Assembly: GCA_031253995.1 (NCBI GenBank)
Contig: JAIRVG010000039.1
Span: forward strand, 1-62,222
Origin: Paucimonas sp.
GTDB taxonomy: Bacteria > Pseudomonadota > Gammaproteobacteria > Pseudomonadales > Pseudomonadaceae
Direction: 5' to 3'
DNA: 62,222 nt
Positions 16,663 through 24,927 of the stretch are shown here, piece after piece. The position numbers and the translations under genes are program-made. The notes beneath the pieces are model-generated. The model searched no databases and had not been told where the DNA came from. It worked only from the letters and a program-made list of their open reading frames with translations. The stretch's first letter is position 1. Each line of letters opens with the position of its first letter.

Positions 16663-16839
16663 GTCGCACCTCGCTGAGTGGCGCCAGTGTACTGCGCGCC
16701 AGTCCCGGATCCGCAGCCTTTTCAGCGAACTATTCCAAAAGCGCATGGGGTCATCGGGATTACTCATCAAGCCGCTGCGCCGGCGTCCCTAGAATCCGCC
16801 CAATCCCGCATCCCCGCACAACAACAAGAGGATCACCCC

Positions 16840-18117
16840 GTGAAAAACAATCGACTTCCACGTCGCATCGCCTGCGGCATCGCCCTCGGCGTGCTCACCG
16901 GCTGGGCTTGCCATCATTTCGCAGGGAGCGAGCAGCAGGCCAGGGACATCGCCGGGTATTTCTCCATGGTCACCGACATCTTCCTGCGCCTGATCAAGAT
17001 GATCATCGCGCCGCTGGTGTTCGCCACCCTGGTCGGCGGCATCGCCAGCCTGGGCGACTCACGCTCGGTGGGACGCATCGGTCTGCGTGCGATGGCCTGG
17101 TTCGTCAGCGCGTCGGTGGTGTCGCTGCTCATCGGCATGGGCCTGGTCAACCTGTTCCAGCCCGGCGCCGGGCTGAACATGGACATCAGCCAGCACGCCG
17201 CTGCGCCACTGGCAGTCAACACCGGTGATTTCAGCCTCAAGGTGTTCATCAGCCACGTGTTCCCGCGCAGCTTCGCCGAGGCCATGGCCAACAACGAGAT
17301 CCTGCAGATCGTGGTGTTCTCGCTGTTCTTCGGCTTCGCCCTGGCGGCGGTGAAACGCGCAGGCTACAACGGCATCAGCCAGGCCGTGGACGAACTGGCC
17401 AAGGTCATGTTCCGCGTCACCGACTACGTCATGGCCCTGGCGCCGATCGGCGTGTTCGCCGCCATCGCCTCGGCCATCACCGTGCAGGGCCTGGTCCTGC
17501 TGCTGGACTTCGGCAAGCTGATCGCCCAGTTCTACCTGGGCATCGGCCTGCTCTGGCTGGTGCTGTTCGGCGCCGGCTACCTGTTCCTCGGACGCAGCGT
17601 GCTGACCCTCGGCAAACTGATCCGCGAGCCGGTGCTGCTGGCCTTCTCCACCGCCAGCAGCGAGTCCGCCTACCCCAAGACCATGGAAGCCCTGGAGAAA
17701 TTCGGCGCGCCGAAGCGAGTGTCGAGCTTCGTCCTGCCGCTGGGTTATTCGTTCAACCTCGATGGCTCGATGATGTACCAGGCCTTCGCCATCCTGTTCA
17801 TCGCCCAGGCCTACAACATCGACCTGAGCTTCACCCAGCAGTTGCTGATCCTGCTGACCCTGATGATCACCAGCAAGGGCATGGCCGGGGTAGCCCGGGC
17901 CTCGGTGGTGGTGGTCGCCGCCACCCTGCCGATGTTCAACCTGCCGGAAGCCGGCCTGCTGCTGATCCTCGGCATCGACCAGTTCCTCGACATGGCTCGC
18001 ACAGCCACCAACGTGGTCGGCAACAGCATCGCCACCGCCGTGGTCGCCAAGGCCGAGGCCGGGCAACCCGATGACGGACACGAGCCTGCCCGCCAACCCT
18101 CGCCATCGCTTGCCTGA
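16840..18117 (+). CDS. Dicarboxylate/amino acid:cation symporter (DctA/GltP family)
   Basis: A 425-residue member of the DAACS family, which couples uptake of glutamate, aspartate or C4-dicarboxylates to cations. The sequence shows 'MVTDIFLRLIKMIIAPLVFA' (TM3), the serine-rich re-entrant loop 'LLAFSTASSESAYPKTMEAL' (HP1), 'GYSFNLDGSMMYQA' (TM7, unwound NMDGT-like motif) and 'TSKGMAGVARASVVVVAATL' (HP2). The TM8 region reads 'IDQFLDMARTATNVVGNSIA', with the substrate-binding D/R positions. The start is the GTG at 16840 with AGAGG upstream. The racemase gene follows 10 bases later, which points to an amino-acid substrate, perhaps a D-amino acid. Confidence 0.92.
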   Translation: MKNNRLPRRIACGIALGVLTGWACHHFAGSEQQARDIAGYFSMVTDIFLRLIKMIIAPLVFATLVGGIASLGDSRSVGRIGLRAMAWFVSASVVSLLIGMGLVNLFQPGAGLNMDISQHAAAPLAVNTGDFSLKVFISHVFPRSFAEAMANNEILQIVVFSLFFGFALAAVKRAGYNGISQAVDELAKVMFRVTDYVMALAPIGVFAAIASAITVQGLVLLLDFGKLIAQFYLGIGLLWLVLFGAGYLFLGRSVLTLGKLIREPVLLAFSTASSESAYPKTMEALEKFGAPKRVSSFVLPLGYSFNLDGSMMYQAFAILFIAQAYNIDLSFTQQLLILLTLMITSKGMAGVARASVVVVAATLPMFNLPEAGLLLILGIDQFLDMARTATNVVGNSIATAVVAKAEAGQPDDGHEPARQPSPSLA

Positions 18118-18127
18118 GGAACCGACC

Positions 18128-19567
18128 ATGACTTCTGCCCCACGCAAACTCGGCATCGTCGGCGGCCTCGGCGCGCTGGCCGGCGGCGACCTGTTCTACA
18201 AACTGCTGCGCTCACGCGCCGTGCTCGACGCGCAGGACCGCTACCACTTCCTGTTCGAGCAGCACCCGTTTCGTGACCTGGAGCTGCCGCTGGATCGCGA
18301 GGCAAACATGACGGCACGCAAGTTCTATGTGTTTCAGGTCTGCCGTTCGTTCGAGACCAACGGCGTCGACGCGGTGCTGCTGCCGTGCTTCGCCAGCCAT
18401 ACCTTCCGCGAAGAGGTCCAGGCAGAACTGGGCATTCCGGTGCTGGACATGCTTGATGCCCTGGCCCTGCACCTGCAGCACTGCGTCGAGCCGGGGACGC
18501 CGCTGGGGGTGATCGCCTCGGACTTCGTGCGCCACTCCGGCCTGCTGGAACGTTATTTGGGCGCGCACTACCCGCTGATCTATCCCGACGACGCCGGACA
18601 ACAGGCGCTGATGCAGGCGATGTACGCTGCGGGCGGCGTCAAGGATGGGCATCTCCAGGGCCTGCCGCTGGAAACGCTGTACCAGGTCAGCCTGGCACTG
18701 CAGGCCGAAGGCGCGCAATGGATCGTGCCGGGCCTGACCGAACTGTCGCTGCTCTGTACCACGCTGCAGCAGCGCGGCATCGCCGTGCTGGATATCAACG
18801 ACATCTACTCCAGCTTCGCTACCCGCCGCCCCGGGCAGGCACAACGGCCCGCGTTCAAGCTGGGCATCGTCGGCGGGGTCGGGCCGGCGGCGACCGTGGA
18901 CTTCATGGGCAAGGTGGTCGCCAACACCCCGGCCGGCAAGGATCAGGACCACCTGAAGATGGTGGTGGAACAGAACCCGCAGATTCCCGACCGCACGGCC
19001 AGCCTGCTGCACGCCGAGACCGATCCGACCCTGGCCCTGTACGCCACCTGCAAGCGGCTGGAAAGCGCCGGGGCCCACGCCATCGCCATTCCCTGCAACA
19101 CCGCGCATGCATTCGTCGAGCGGATCCAGGGGCATCTGCGGGTGCCCATCGTCAACATGCTGCACGAGACCCTGGCGCATATCCGCGAACACTACGGCAC
19201 GCAGCGCCAGATCGGCCTGCTGGCAACCTCCGGCACGGTGCACAGCCAGGTCTACCACCAGGCCGCCGCGCAACTGGGCCTGCAACTGATCGCCCCTGCC
19301 CACGACTACCAGGCCCTGGTCATGCAGGCGATCTATGGCGAGCGGGGGATCAAGGCCGGCTTCACCGAGGGCATCTGCCGCGAGCAGTTGCTGGTGGCCG
19401 CCGAGCACCTCTGCGACCTCGGTGCCGGAGTGCTGATCCTCGGCTGCACCGAACTGCCACTGGTGCTGGCCCATTGCGAGGCATTCGCCCTGGGCGAGCG
19501 TCGGGTGCCGCTGGTCGACCCGACCACCGTGCTCGCCCGCCGCTGCGTGGCCCTGGCGCTGCCCTAG
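18128..19567 (+). CDS. Tandem aspartate/glutamate racemase-family protein
   Basis: A 479-residue fusion of two Asp/Glu racemase domains, which in this family use two cysteines as acid and base. The second domain (about 244-479) is intact: 'GIVGGVGPAATVDFM', C323 in 'IPCNTAHAF' and C440 in 'ILGCTELPL'. The first (about 7-235) keeps C87 in 'LLPCFASHTF' but reads 'VPGLTELSLL' where the second cysteine is expected (L203), so it is probably non-catalytic or altered in activity. GAGGAA precedes the ATG by 8 bases. It is co-transcribed with the symporter and probably racemises the imported amino acid. A cyclic arrangement of two domains mimicking a dimer is a reasonable structural guess. Confidence 0.9.
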   Translation: MTSAPRKLGIVGGLGALAGGDLFYKLLRSRAVLDAQDRYHFLFEQHPFRDLELPLDREANMTARKFYVFQVCRSFETNGVDAVLLPCFASHTFREEVQAELGIPVLDMLDALALHLQHCVEPGTPLGVIASDFVRHSGLLERYLGAHYPLIYPDDAGQQALMQAMYAAGGVKDGHLQGLPLETLYQVSLALQAEGAQWIVPGLTELSLLCTTLQQRGIAVLDINDIYSSFATRRPGQAQRPAFKLGIVGGVGPAATVDFMGKVVANTPAGKDQDHLKMVVEQNPQIPDRTASLLHAETDPTLALYATCKRLESAGAHAIAIPCNTAHAFVERIQGHLRVPIVNMLHETLAHIREHYGTQRQIGLLATSGTVHSQVYHQAAAQLGLQLIAPAHDYQALVMQAIYGERGIKAGFTEGICREQLLVAAEHLCDLGAGVLILGCTELPLVLAHCEAFALGERRVPLVDPTTVLARRCVALALP

Positions 19568-19578
19568 GGTACAAAGCC

Positions 19579-20346
19579 TTAGCGCAGCTCCGGCCAGGTC
19601 GTCAGAACGTCGAACCCATCCTCGGTCACCACCACCATGTGCTCCCACTGCGCCGACAGCGAGCTGTCGCGGGTCACCACGGTCCAGCGGTCGGCCAGGG
19701 TCTGGGTCTGGCGCTTGCCGGCGTTGAGCATGGGCTCGATGGTGAAGATCATCCCCGGCTTGAGCTTCATGCCGTAGCCGGGCTGGCCGAAGTGCAGGAC
19801 CTGCGGCTCGTCGTGGTAGATGCGGCCAATGCCGTGCCCGCAATACTCGCGCACCACGCTGAAGCCCGCGCCCTCGCCCACCGCCTGGATCGCATGGCCG
19901 ATATCACCCAGGGTCGCCCCCGGCTTCACTGCGCGGATGCCCGCCCACATGGCCTCGAAGGTCACGTCCACCAGGCGCTGCGCCTCGGCGCTGACCTGGC
20001 CCACGCAGTACATGCGGCTGGTGTCGCCGAACCAGCCGTCCTTGATCACCGCCGTATCGATATTGACGATATCGCCGTCCTTGAGCACCCGGCCCGAGGG
20101 AATGCCGTGGCACACCACTTCGTTGACCGAGACGCACAGGGTCTTGGGAAAACCGTGGTAGCCGACGTTGGCCGGGGTGGCCTTCTGCACGTTGACGATG
20201 TAGTCGTGGCAGATACGGTCCAGCTCATCGGTGCTGACGCCGGGCTGCACGTGCGGGGCGATCATCGCCAGCACGTCGGCGGCAAGTTCCGCGGCGACAC
20301 GGGCCTGGGCGATCTGTTCTTTGGAGTGAAGGGTCACGCCTTTCAA
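19579..20346 (-). CDS. map: Type I methionine aminopeptidase
   Basis: A 255-residue cytosolic metallopeptidase that removes the initiator methionine from proteins. All five metal ligands are visible in context: two aspartates in 'NIDTAVIKDGWFGDTSRMY', histidine in 'YCGHGIGRIYHDEPQVLHF', glutamate in 'FTIEPMLNAG' and glutamate in 'SAQWEHMVVVTEDG'. Length and motifs match E. coli Map, so the enzyme should be active. It is not next to rpsB, the usual place for the housekeeping gene, but overlaps by four bases (ATGA) the ParD-like gene upstream. It is therefore probably a second copy tied to that regulator. Confidence 0.95.
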   Translation of the reverse strand: MKGVTLHSKEQIAQARVAAELAADVLAMIAPHVQPGVSTDELDRICHDYIVNVQKATPANVGYHGFPKTLCVSVNEVVCHGIPSGRVLKDGDIVNIDTAVIKDGWFGDTSRMYCVGQVSAEAQRLVDVTFEAMWAGIRAVKPGATLGDIGHAIQAVGEGAGFSVVREYCGHGIGRIYHDEPQVLHFGQPGYGMKLKPGMIFTIEPMLNAGKRQTQTLADRWTVVTRDSSLSAQWEHMVVVTEDGFDVLTTWPELR

Positions 20347-20597
20347 TGCTGGGCCTCCATGGCAAGGGTCATCGGCGTGCCTTCGAGGGCGCAGACGCGC
20401 TTGAGGTCGAGGCCGCCCTGTTGCTCGGCCTGGATCAGCAGGCGGCAGATTTCATTGTGGTTCAGGTCGGGATGCAGCTCGGCAAGCATGCCGATGCGCA
20501 TCCAGTGTTCAGCCTGGGCGTTGATCGAGCGGCTCAGGGCATTACTGGCGACGCGAAGACTCTCATGCATCGATTCCGAGATCTTTACGATACCCAT
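20343..20597 (-). CDS. ParD-like antitoxin-family protein
   Basis: An 84-residue protein beginning 'MGIVKISESMHESLRVASNA', the short beta strand plus helix pattern of ribbon-helix-helix DNA-binding proteins, followed by 'SRSINAQAEHWMRIGML', a ParD-like second helix. The C-terminal tail is 'LDLKRVCALEGTPMTLAMEA'. It overlaps map by four bases, with no ParE toxin nearby. An 8-bp inverted repeat starts 11 bases upstream of its ATG, as expected for autoregulation. The family is annotated as ParD-like antitoxin; whether it has a toxin partner here is unknown. Confidence 0.85.
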   Translation of the reverse strand: MGIVKISESMHESLRVASNALSRSINAQAEHWMRIGMLAELHPDLNHNEICRLLIQAEQQGGLDLKRVCALEGTPMTLAMEAQH

Positions 20598-20607
20598 GGA
20601 AAATTCC

Positions 20608-20633
20608 TATACGAAACGCAGACGATTCGTATA
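20608..20633. promoter_or_regulatory. Operator-like palindrome upstream of the ParD-like gene
   Basis: TATACGAA (20608-20615) and TTCGTATA (20626-20633) form a perfect 8-bp inverted repeat with a 10-base spacer, immediately before the ParD-like ATG at 20597. The region is AT-rich relative to its surroundings. It is a good candidate for a ribbon-helix-helix autoregulatory site. Confidence 0.65.
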
Positions 20634-20760
20634 TTAACCGAAAATTTGCACTGGGTAACATTTCCCGCTTGATCCGCTGTACGGCGGCTCACTGGAAAAG
20701 CACAGTTTCGCGCTTACGCTTTGTCAAAGCCCAAGCAAAAACATCAGGGAAGCCAGACAG

Positions 20761-21363
20761 GTGCCATCGATCTATCAGCTCAAACCGCGCTTCCAGGCCC
20801 TGCTGCGGCCTGGCGTCACCCGCTTGTACGAACGCGGGGTCACCGCCAACCAGGTGACCCTGTTCGCCGCCGTCGTCTCCGTCCTGCTGGGCCTGCTCCT
20901 GGCCTGGGGTGCCAGCCATGCCTGGCTGTTCGCCCTGCTGCCGCTGTGGATGCTGCTGCGCATGGCGCTGAATGCCGTCGACGGCATGCTCGCCCGCGAG
21001 TTCGGCCAGCAATCGCGCCTGGGCGCCTACCTCAACGAACTCTGCGACGTGATCGCCGACACCGCGCTGTACCTGCCCTTCGCCCTGCTGCCCGGGGTTT
21101 CGCCACTGCTGGTGGTGCTGGTGGCGGTGGCCGCGCTGGTCAGCGAGTACGCCGGGGTCATGGGCCCGCTGGCCGGGGCCTCGCGGCGCTACGACGGGCC
21201 CATGGGCAAGAGCGACCGCGCCTTCGTCTTCGGCGCCCTGGGCCTCGGGGTCGCCTTCGCCCTGCCCGCCGCCTGGATCAATGGCGCGTTGCTGGTGGTC
21301 CTCCTGCTTTGCCTCTATACCCTCTACAACCGGGTGCGCCGCGGTCTGGCCGAAACCCGCTGA
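20761..21363 (+). CDS. CDP-alcohol phosphatidyltransferase family protein (YnbA-like)
   Basis: A 200-residue membrane enzyme with about six transmembrane helices. The family transfers a phosphatidyl group from CDP-diacylglycerol to an alcohol. The signature segment is 'NAVDGMLAREF', then 'SRLGAYLNELCDVIAD': D74, G75, A78, R79, G88, D96 and D100 are present, but the first and third canonical aspartates are asparagines (N71, N92). This resembles a divergent subfamily. The start is GTG at 20761. It opens a six-gene run that includes a cytidylyltransferase, an acyltransferase and a phosphatase, so an accessory phospholipid head-group pathway like E. coli ynbABCD is inferred. Confidence 0.88.
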   Translation: MPSIYQLKPRFQALLRPGVTRLYERGVTANQVTLFAAVVSVLLGLLLAWGASHAWLFALLPLWMLLRMALNAVDGMLAREFGQQSRLGAYLNELCDVIADTALYLPFALLPGVSPLLVVLVAVAALVSEYAGVMGPLAGASRRYDGPMGKSDRAFVFGALGLGVAFALPAAWINGALLVVLLLCLYTLYNRVRRGLAETR

Positions 21364-21391
21364 TTTCCCCCGCTGGATAAGGAATCGTCCC

Positions 21392-23146
21392 ATGCGCCAG
21401 GCGCAATCCCTGCATTTCACCACCCATGACGGCGTCGAGCTGTTCTACCGCCACTGGCCCGCGCAACGTGAGCCCGGCCAGGAAAAACGCGCGGTGGTGC
21501 TGTTCCACCGCGGCCACGAGCACGGCGGGCGCATGGCCCACCTGGTGGACGAGCTGAACCTGCCCGACCACGATTTCTTCGCCTGGGACGCCCGCGGCCA
21601 CGGCCAGTCCCCCGGTACCCGCGGTGACAGCCCGGGCTTCGCCCACAGCGTGCGCGACGTGCAGACCTTCATCGACCATATCGGCGAGCAGCACGGCATT
21701 CCCGAGCAGGACATCGCCGTGGTGGCGCAGAGCGTCGGCGCCGTGCTGGTGGCGACCTGGGCCCACGACTACGCGCCCAAGGTGCGTTGCCTGGTGCTCG
21801 CCTCGCCGGCCTTCGACATCAAGCTCTACGTGCCTTTCGCCCGCCCCGGCCTGAAGCTGCTGCGGGCCTGGCGTGGCAATTTCTTCGTCAACAGCTACGT
21901 CAAGCCGCAACTGCTCACCCATGACGCCGAACGGGTGCTGTCCTACCGCAGCGACCCGCTGATCGCCCGGCCAATCTCGGTGAACATGCTGCTCGGCCTG
22001 TACGATGCCGCCGACCGCGTGGTGGCCGATGCCCAGGCCATCCAGGTGCCCACCCAGGTGCTGATTTCCGGGTCCGACTTCGTGGTCCGGCGCAAGCCGC
22101 AGGAGCAGTTCTTCGAGCGCCTGGGTACCCTGCACAAGGAAAAGCACATCCTGCCCGGCTTCTTCCACGACACCCTCGGCGAGCGGGACCGCGGCCATGC
22201 CCTGGCGCGGATCCGCCGCTTCATCGGCGAGTGCTTCGCCCGCGCGGCGGAACGCCCCTCCCTGCTCGACGCCGACCGTCACGGCGCCAGCTGCGCCGAG
22301 GCCGAGACCCTGGCCGCGCCGCTGCCCAGGTACTCGCCGGCCAACCTCTACTGGCAGGCCACCCGCGCCTCGCTGCGCCTGGGCCGGCAGTTCTCGGAAG
22401 GGATCAAGCTGGGCTTCGACACCGGTTTCGATTCCGGCAGCACCCTGGACTACGTCTACCGCAACCAGCCCACCGGCAAGGGCGGCTTCGGCAAGGCGGT
22501 GGACCGCAACTACCTGGACGCCATCGGCTGGCGCGGCATCCGCCAGCGCAAGCTGCACGCCGAGGAACTGCTGCGCCTGGCCATCGAGCGCCTGCGCGGG
22601 CAAGGCCGGCCGGTGCATATCGTCGATATCGCCGCCGGCCACGGGCGCTATATCCTCGAAGCCCTGCAAGACCTGGAACAGCGTCCCGACTCCATCCTCC
22701 TGCGCGACTACAGCGAGCTGAACATCGAGCAAGGCAGCGCGCTGATCGCGGAAAAGGGCCTTGGCGACATCGCCCGCTTCATCCGCGGCGATGCCTTCGA
22801 CCGCGCCTCCCTCGCCGCCCTCGATCCGCGCCCGACCCTGGCGGTGGTCTCCGGCCTGTATGAACTGTTCCCCGACAACGACCTGGTCCGCGCCTCCCTC
22901 GGTGGCCTGGCCGATGCCGTGGAAGACGGCGGCTACCTGGTCTACACCGGCCAGCCGTGGCACCCGCAACTGGAGATGATCGCCCGCGCCCTGACCAGCC
23001 ATCGCGGCGGCCAGGCCTGGGTCATGCGCCGGCGCAGCCAGGCGGAAATGGATCAACTGGTGGCGGCCGCCGGCTTCCGCAAACTGGAACAGCGCATCGA
23101 CGAGTGGGGCATCTTCAGCGTCAGCCTCGCCCAGCGGGTGCGCTGA
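21392..23146 (+). CDS. Fused alpha/beta hydrolase and SAM-dependent methyltransferase (YnbC-like)
   Basis: A 584-residue two-domain cytosolic protein. The N-terminal monoacylglycerol-lipase-like hydrolase (about 1-285) has 'VVLFHRGHEHGGRMAHLVDE', 'FAWDARGHGQSPG' and the nucleophile S114 in 'VVAQSVGAVL', where the first glycine of GxSxG is alanine. The histidine is probably in 'LPGFFHDTLGERDRGHAL'. The C-terminal class I methyltransferase (about 385-580) has motif I 'HIVDIAAGHGRYILEAL' and 'LRDYSELNIEQG'. The start at 21392 has GGAT/AAGGA upstream. It is coupled to the next gene by TGATG overlap. Homologues sit in the E. coli ynb operon; the substrate is unknown, probably a lipid. Confidence 0.9.
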   Translation: MRQAQSLHFTTHDGVELFYRHWPAQREPGQEKRAVVLFHRGHEHGGRMAHLVDELNLPDHDFFAWDARGHGQSPGTRGDSPGFAHSVRDVQTFIDHIGEQHGIPEQDIAVVAQSVGAVLVATWAHDYAPKVRCLVLASPAFDIKLYVPFARPGLKLLRAWRGNFFVNSYVKPQLLTHDAERVLSYRSDPLIARPISVNMLLGLYDAADRVVADAQAIQVPTQVLISGSDFVVRRKPQEQFFERLGTLHKEKHILPGFFHDTLGERDRGHALARIRRFIGECFARAAERPSLLDADRHGASCAEAETLAAPLPRYSPANLYWQATRASLRLGRQFSEGIKLGFDTGFDSGSTLDYVYRNQPTGKGGFGKAVDRNYLDAIGWRGIRQRKLHAEELLRLAIERLRGQGRPVHIVDIAAGHGRYILEALQDLEQRPDSILLRDYSELNIEQGSALIAEKGLGDIARFIRGDAFDRASLAALDPRPTLAVVSGLYELFPDNDLVRASLGGLADAVEDGGYLVYTGQPWHPQLEMIARALTSHRGGQAWVMRRRSQAEMDQLVAAAGFRKLEQRIDEWGIFSVSLAQRVR

Positions 23147-24465
23147 TGCAGGTGCCACGGGAAGCCGGGCTGATCAGGCGGGGCGTGCTCTGGCTGCTCC
23201 TGCTCGGCCCGCTGTTCTTCCTCAGCTACGGCCTGAGCAACCACTACACGGCCCAGCGCGACGATGTCGGCAGCCTGGTGTTCGAATGGGAAAGGGCCAT
23301 CCCCCTGTGGAAGTGGAGCATCGTGCCGTACTGGTCGATCGACCTGCTGTACGGCCTGTCCTTCCTCTTGCCCCGCAGTCGCCTGGAAATGGACCGGCAT
23401 GCCTTGCGCCTGCTCAGCGCGCAACTGATCTGCGTGACCTGCTTCCTGCTCTGGCCACTGCGTTTCACCTTCGAGCGGCCCGAAATGGACGGTCTGTTCG
23501 GCTGGCTGTTCGACGTGCTGATGGGCTTCGACAAGCCCTACAACCAGGCGCCGTCGCTGCATATCGCCCTGCTGGTGATCGTCTGGGCGATGTTCGCCCG
23601 GCACACCCGGGGTACGGGACTGCGCCTGTTGATGCATGGGTGGATGGCGCTGATCGGGCTGTCGGTCCTGACCACCTGGCAGCATCACTTCATCGACCTG
23701 CCCACCGGCGCCCTGGCCGGTTTCCTGTGCCTGTGGCTGTGGCCGCGGGATGGCCAGTCGCCGTTGCGTCTGGCACGCCTGCCGGCCTCGGCGCGACGCT
23801 ACCACCTGGCCGCACGCTATGCCGTCGCTGCCGGTCTGCTCGCCGCACTGGCCTTCACCCTGCAAGGCATCTGGCTCTGGCTGCTGTGGCCCGGCGTGGC
23901 GCTGCTGCTGGTGGCGCTGAACTACGGGCTGATCGGCCCCGGCGGCTTCCAGAAAGGTGCCGACGGCCGCCAGTCCTGCGCCGTGCGCTGGCTGCTGGCG
24001 CCCTACCTCGCGGCAGCCTGGATCAACTCACGGCTGTGGACCCGCCGGCATCCCCAGGCCGATGAAGTCTGCGACGGGGTCTTCCTCGGGCGCCTGCCGG
24101 CGAACGGCGAGGCCGCGGACTTCGCCAGCATCCTCGACCTCTGCGCGGAACTGTCGCTGCGACCAGAACCTGGCCAGCACTACCGCGGCCTGCCGAGCCT
24201 GGACCTGGTAGCGCCGGACAGCGACCTCTGCCGTGACGCCGCGCAAGCCATCGAAACCCTGCGCGGCCACGGCCCGCTGCTGGTCTGCTGCGCCCTCGGC
24301 TATTCGCGCAGCGCCAGCGTGGTGGCGGCCTGGCTGGTGCTGAGCGGCCGCTGCGCCACGGTCGACGCCGCCGAAGCCCTGATCCGTCGCGCCCGCCCCG
24401 GGGTGGTGCTGTACCCGGCCCATCGTCACCTGCTGGAACAACTCACCTCGGGAACCTGTCCATGA
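23146..24465 (+). CDS. PAP2 phosphatase fused to dual-specificity phosphatase domain (YnbD-like)
   Basis: A 439-residue inner-membrane protein with about eight transmembrane segments. The PAP2 part has K130 and 'PSLH' (136-139) in 'GFDKPYNQAPSLHIALLVI' and 'TWQHHFIDLPTGALAG' (177-192), matching motifs 2 and 3 of lipid phosphatases. A soluble C-terminal dual-specificity phosphatase domain (about 305-439) has the Cx5R loop 'VCCALGYSRSASVV' with C382 and R388; the usual preceding histidine is a cysteine. Two unlike phosphatase chemistries in one chain suggest removal of phosphate from a phosphatidyl-phosphate intermediate. It overlaps genes on both sides by one to four bases. Confidence 0.9.
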   Translation: MQVPREAGLIRRGVLWLLLLGPLFFLSYGLSNHYTAQRDDVGSLVFEWERAIPLWKWSIVPYWSIDLLYGLSFLLPRSRLEMDRHALRLLSAQLICVTCFLLWPLRFTFERPEMDGLFGWLFDVLMGFDKPYNQAPSLHIALLVIVWAMFARHTRGTGLRLLMHGWMALIGLSVLTTWQHHFIDLPTGALAGFLCLWLWPRDGQSPLRLARLPASARRYHLAARYAVAAGLLAALAFTLQGIWLWLLWPGVALLLVALNYGLIGPGGFQKGADGRQSCAVRWLLAPYLAAAWINSRLWTRRHPQADEVCDGVFLGRLPANGEAADFASILDLCAELSLRPEPGQHYRGLPSLDLVAPDSDLCRDAAQAIETLRGHGPLLVCCALGYSRSASVVAAWLVLSGRCATVDAAEALIRRARPGVVLYPAHRHLLEQLTSGTCP

Positions 24466-24917
24466 GCGAAGAACCGCAACTGGCCCTGACCGCACGCCTG
24501 CTGCAACGTGGCCGGCAGATCGAGCGCCTGTCCGACGGCATCAGCCTGGTCGCCCTGGTGGTCGGCCTGGCGCCGTTGTTCGTCGTCGCCCGCCACCCCG
24601 TGCTGACCGGCATGCTCTGCGCGCTGTTGCTTGCCCTTGGCCTCGCCCAGAAGTACCACGCCCTGCGGGTGGCGCTGGATGCCGAGCTGATCGGCGCCCT
24701 GGCAGGCGATGCCGGACGCCTCAGCAGCCGTACCCGCGCCCTCGACCAGTCGCTGTACGAACTGGGCCTGAAACCCGCCGGCCGCGAGCGCGACTGGCTG
24801 TCACGCTGCCGCGGCGCCCTGCGCCTGCTGCGCTGGCAGGCGGTGTGCCTCGTCTTGCAGGTTGTGCTGGCCCTGTTCGGCCTGCTGCTTCTCCCCTGGC
24901 TTCCACTGGCTGCATAA
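24462..24917 (+). CDS. Small membrane protein of the lipid operon, unknown function
   Basis: A 151-residue protein with two predicted hydrophobic hairpins: about 28-62 ('ISLVALVVGLAPLFVVARHP' and 'LTGMLCALLLALGLA') and about 125-148 ('WQAVCLVLQVVLALFGLLLL'), separated by a polar helical region. I do not recognise a family. Its start overlaps the phosphatase stop (ATGA), and the acyltransferase follows 10 bases later, so it belongs to the operon. It may be a scaffold or a subunit of the membrane enzymes. Confidence 0.8.
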   Translation: MSEEPQLALTARLLQRGRQIERLSDGISLVALVVGLAPLFVVARHPVLTGMLCALLLALGLAQKYHALRVALDAELIGALAGDAGRLSSRTRALDQSLYELGLKPAGRERDWLSRCRGALRLLRWQAVCLVLQVVLALFGLLLLPWLPLAA

Positions 24918-24927
24918 GGACCCGTTC

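Noticed and set aside
20343..20597. Classical ParDE toxin-antitoxin system
   Set aside because: No ParE-like or other small toxin frame flanks the ParD-like gene. The coupled gene is an intact methionine aminopeptidase, so only a TA-like arrangement is suggested.
21278..23158. 626-codon minus-strand open frame
   Set aside because: It is the complement of the hydrolase-methyltransferase fusion gene; no domain and no ribosome site.
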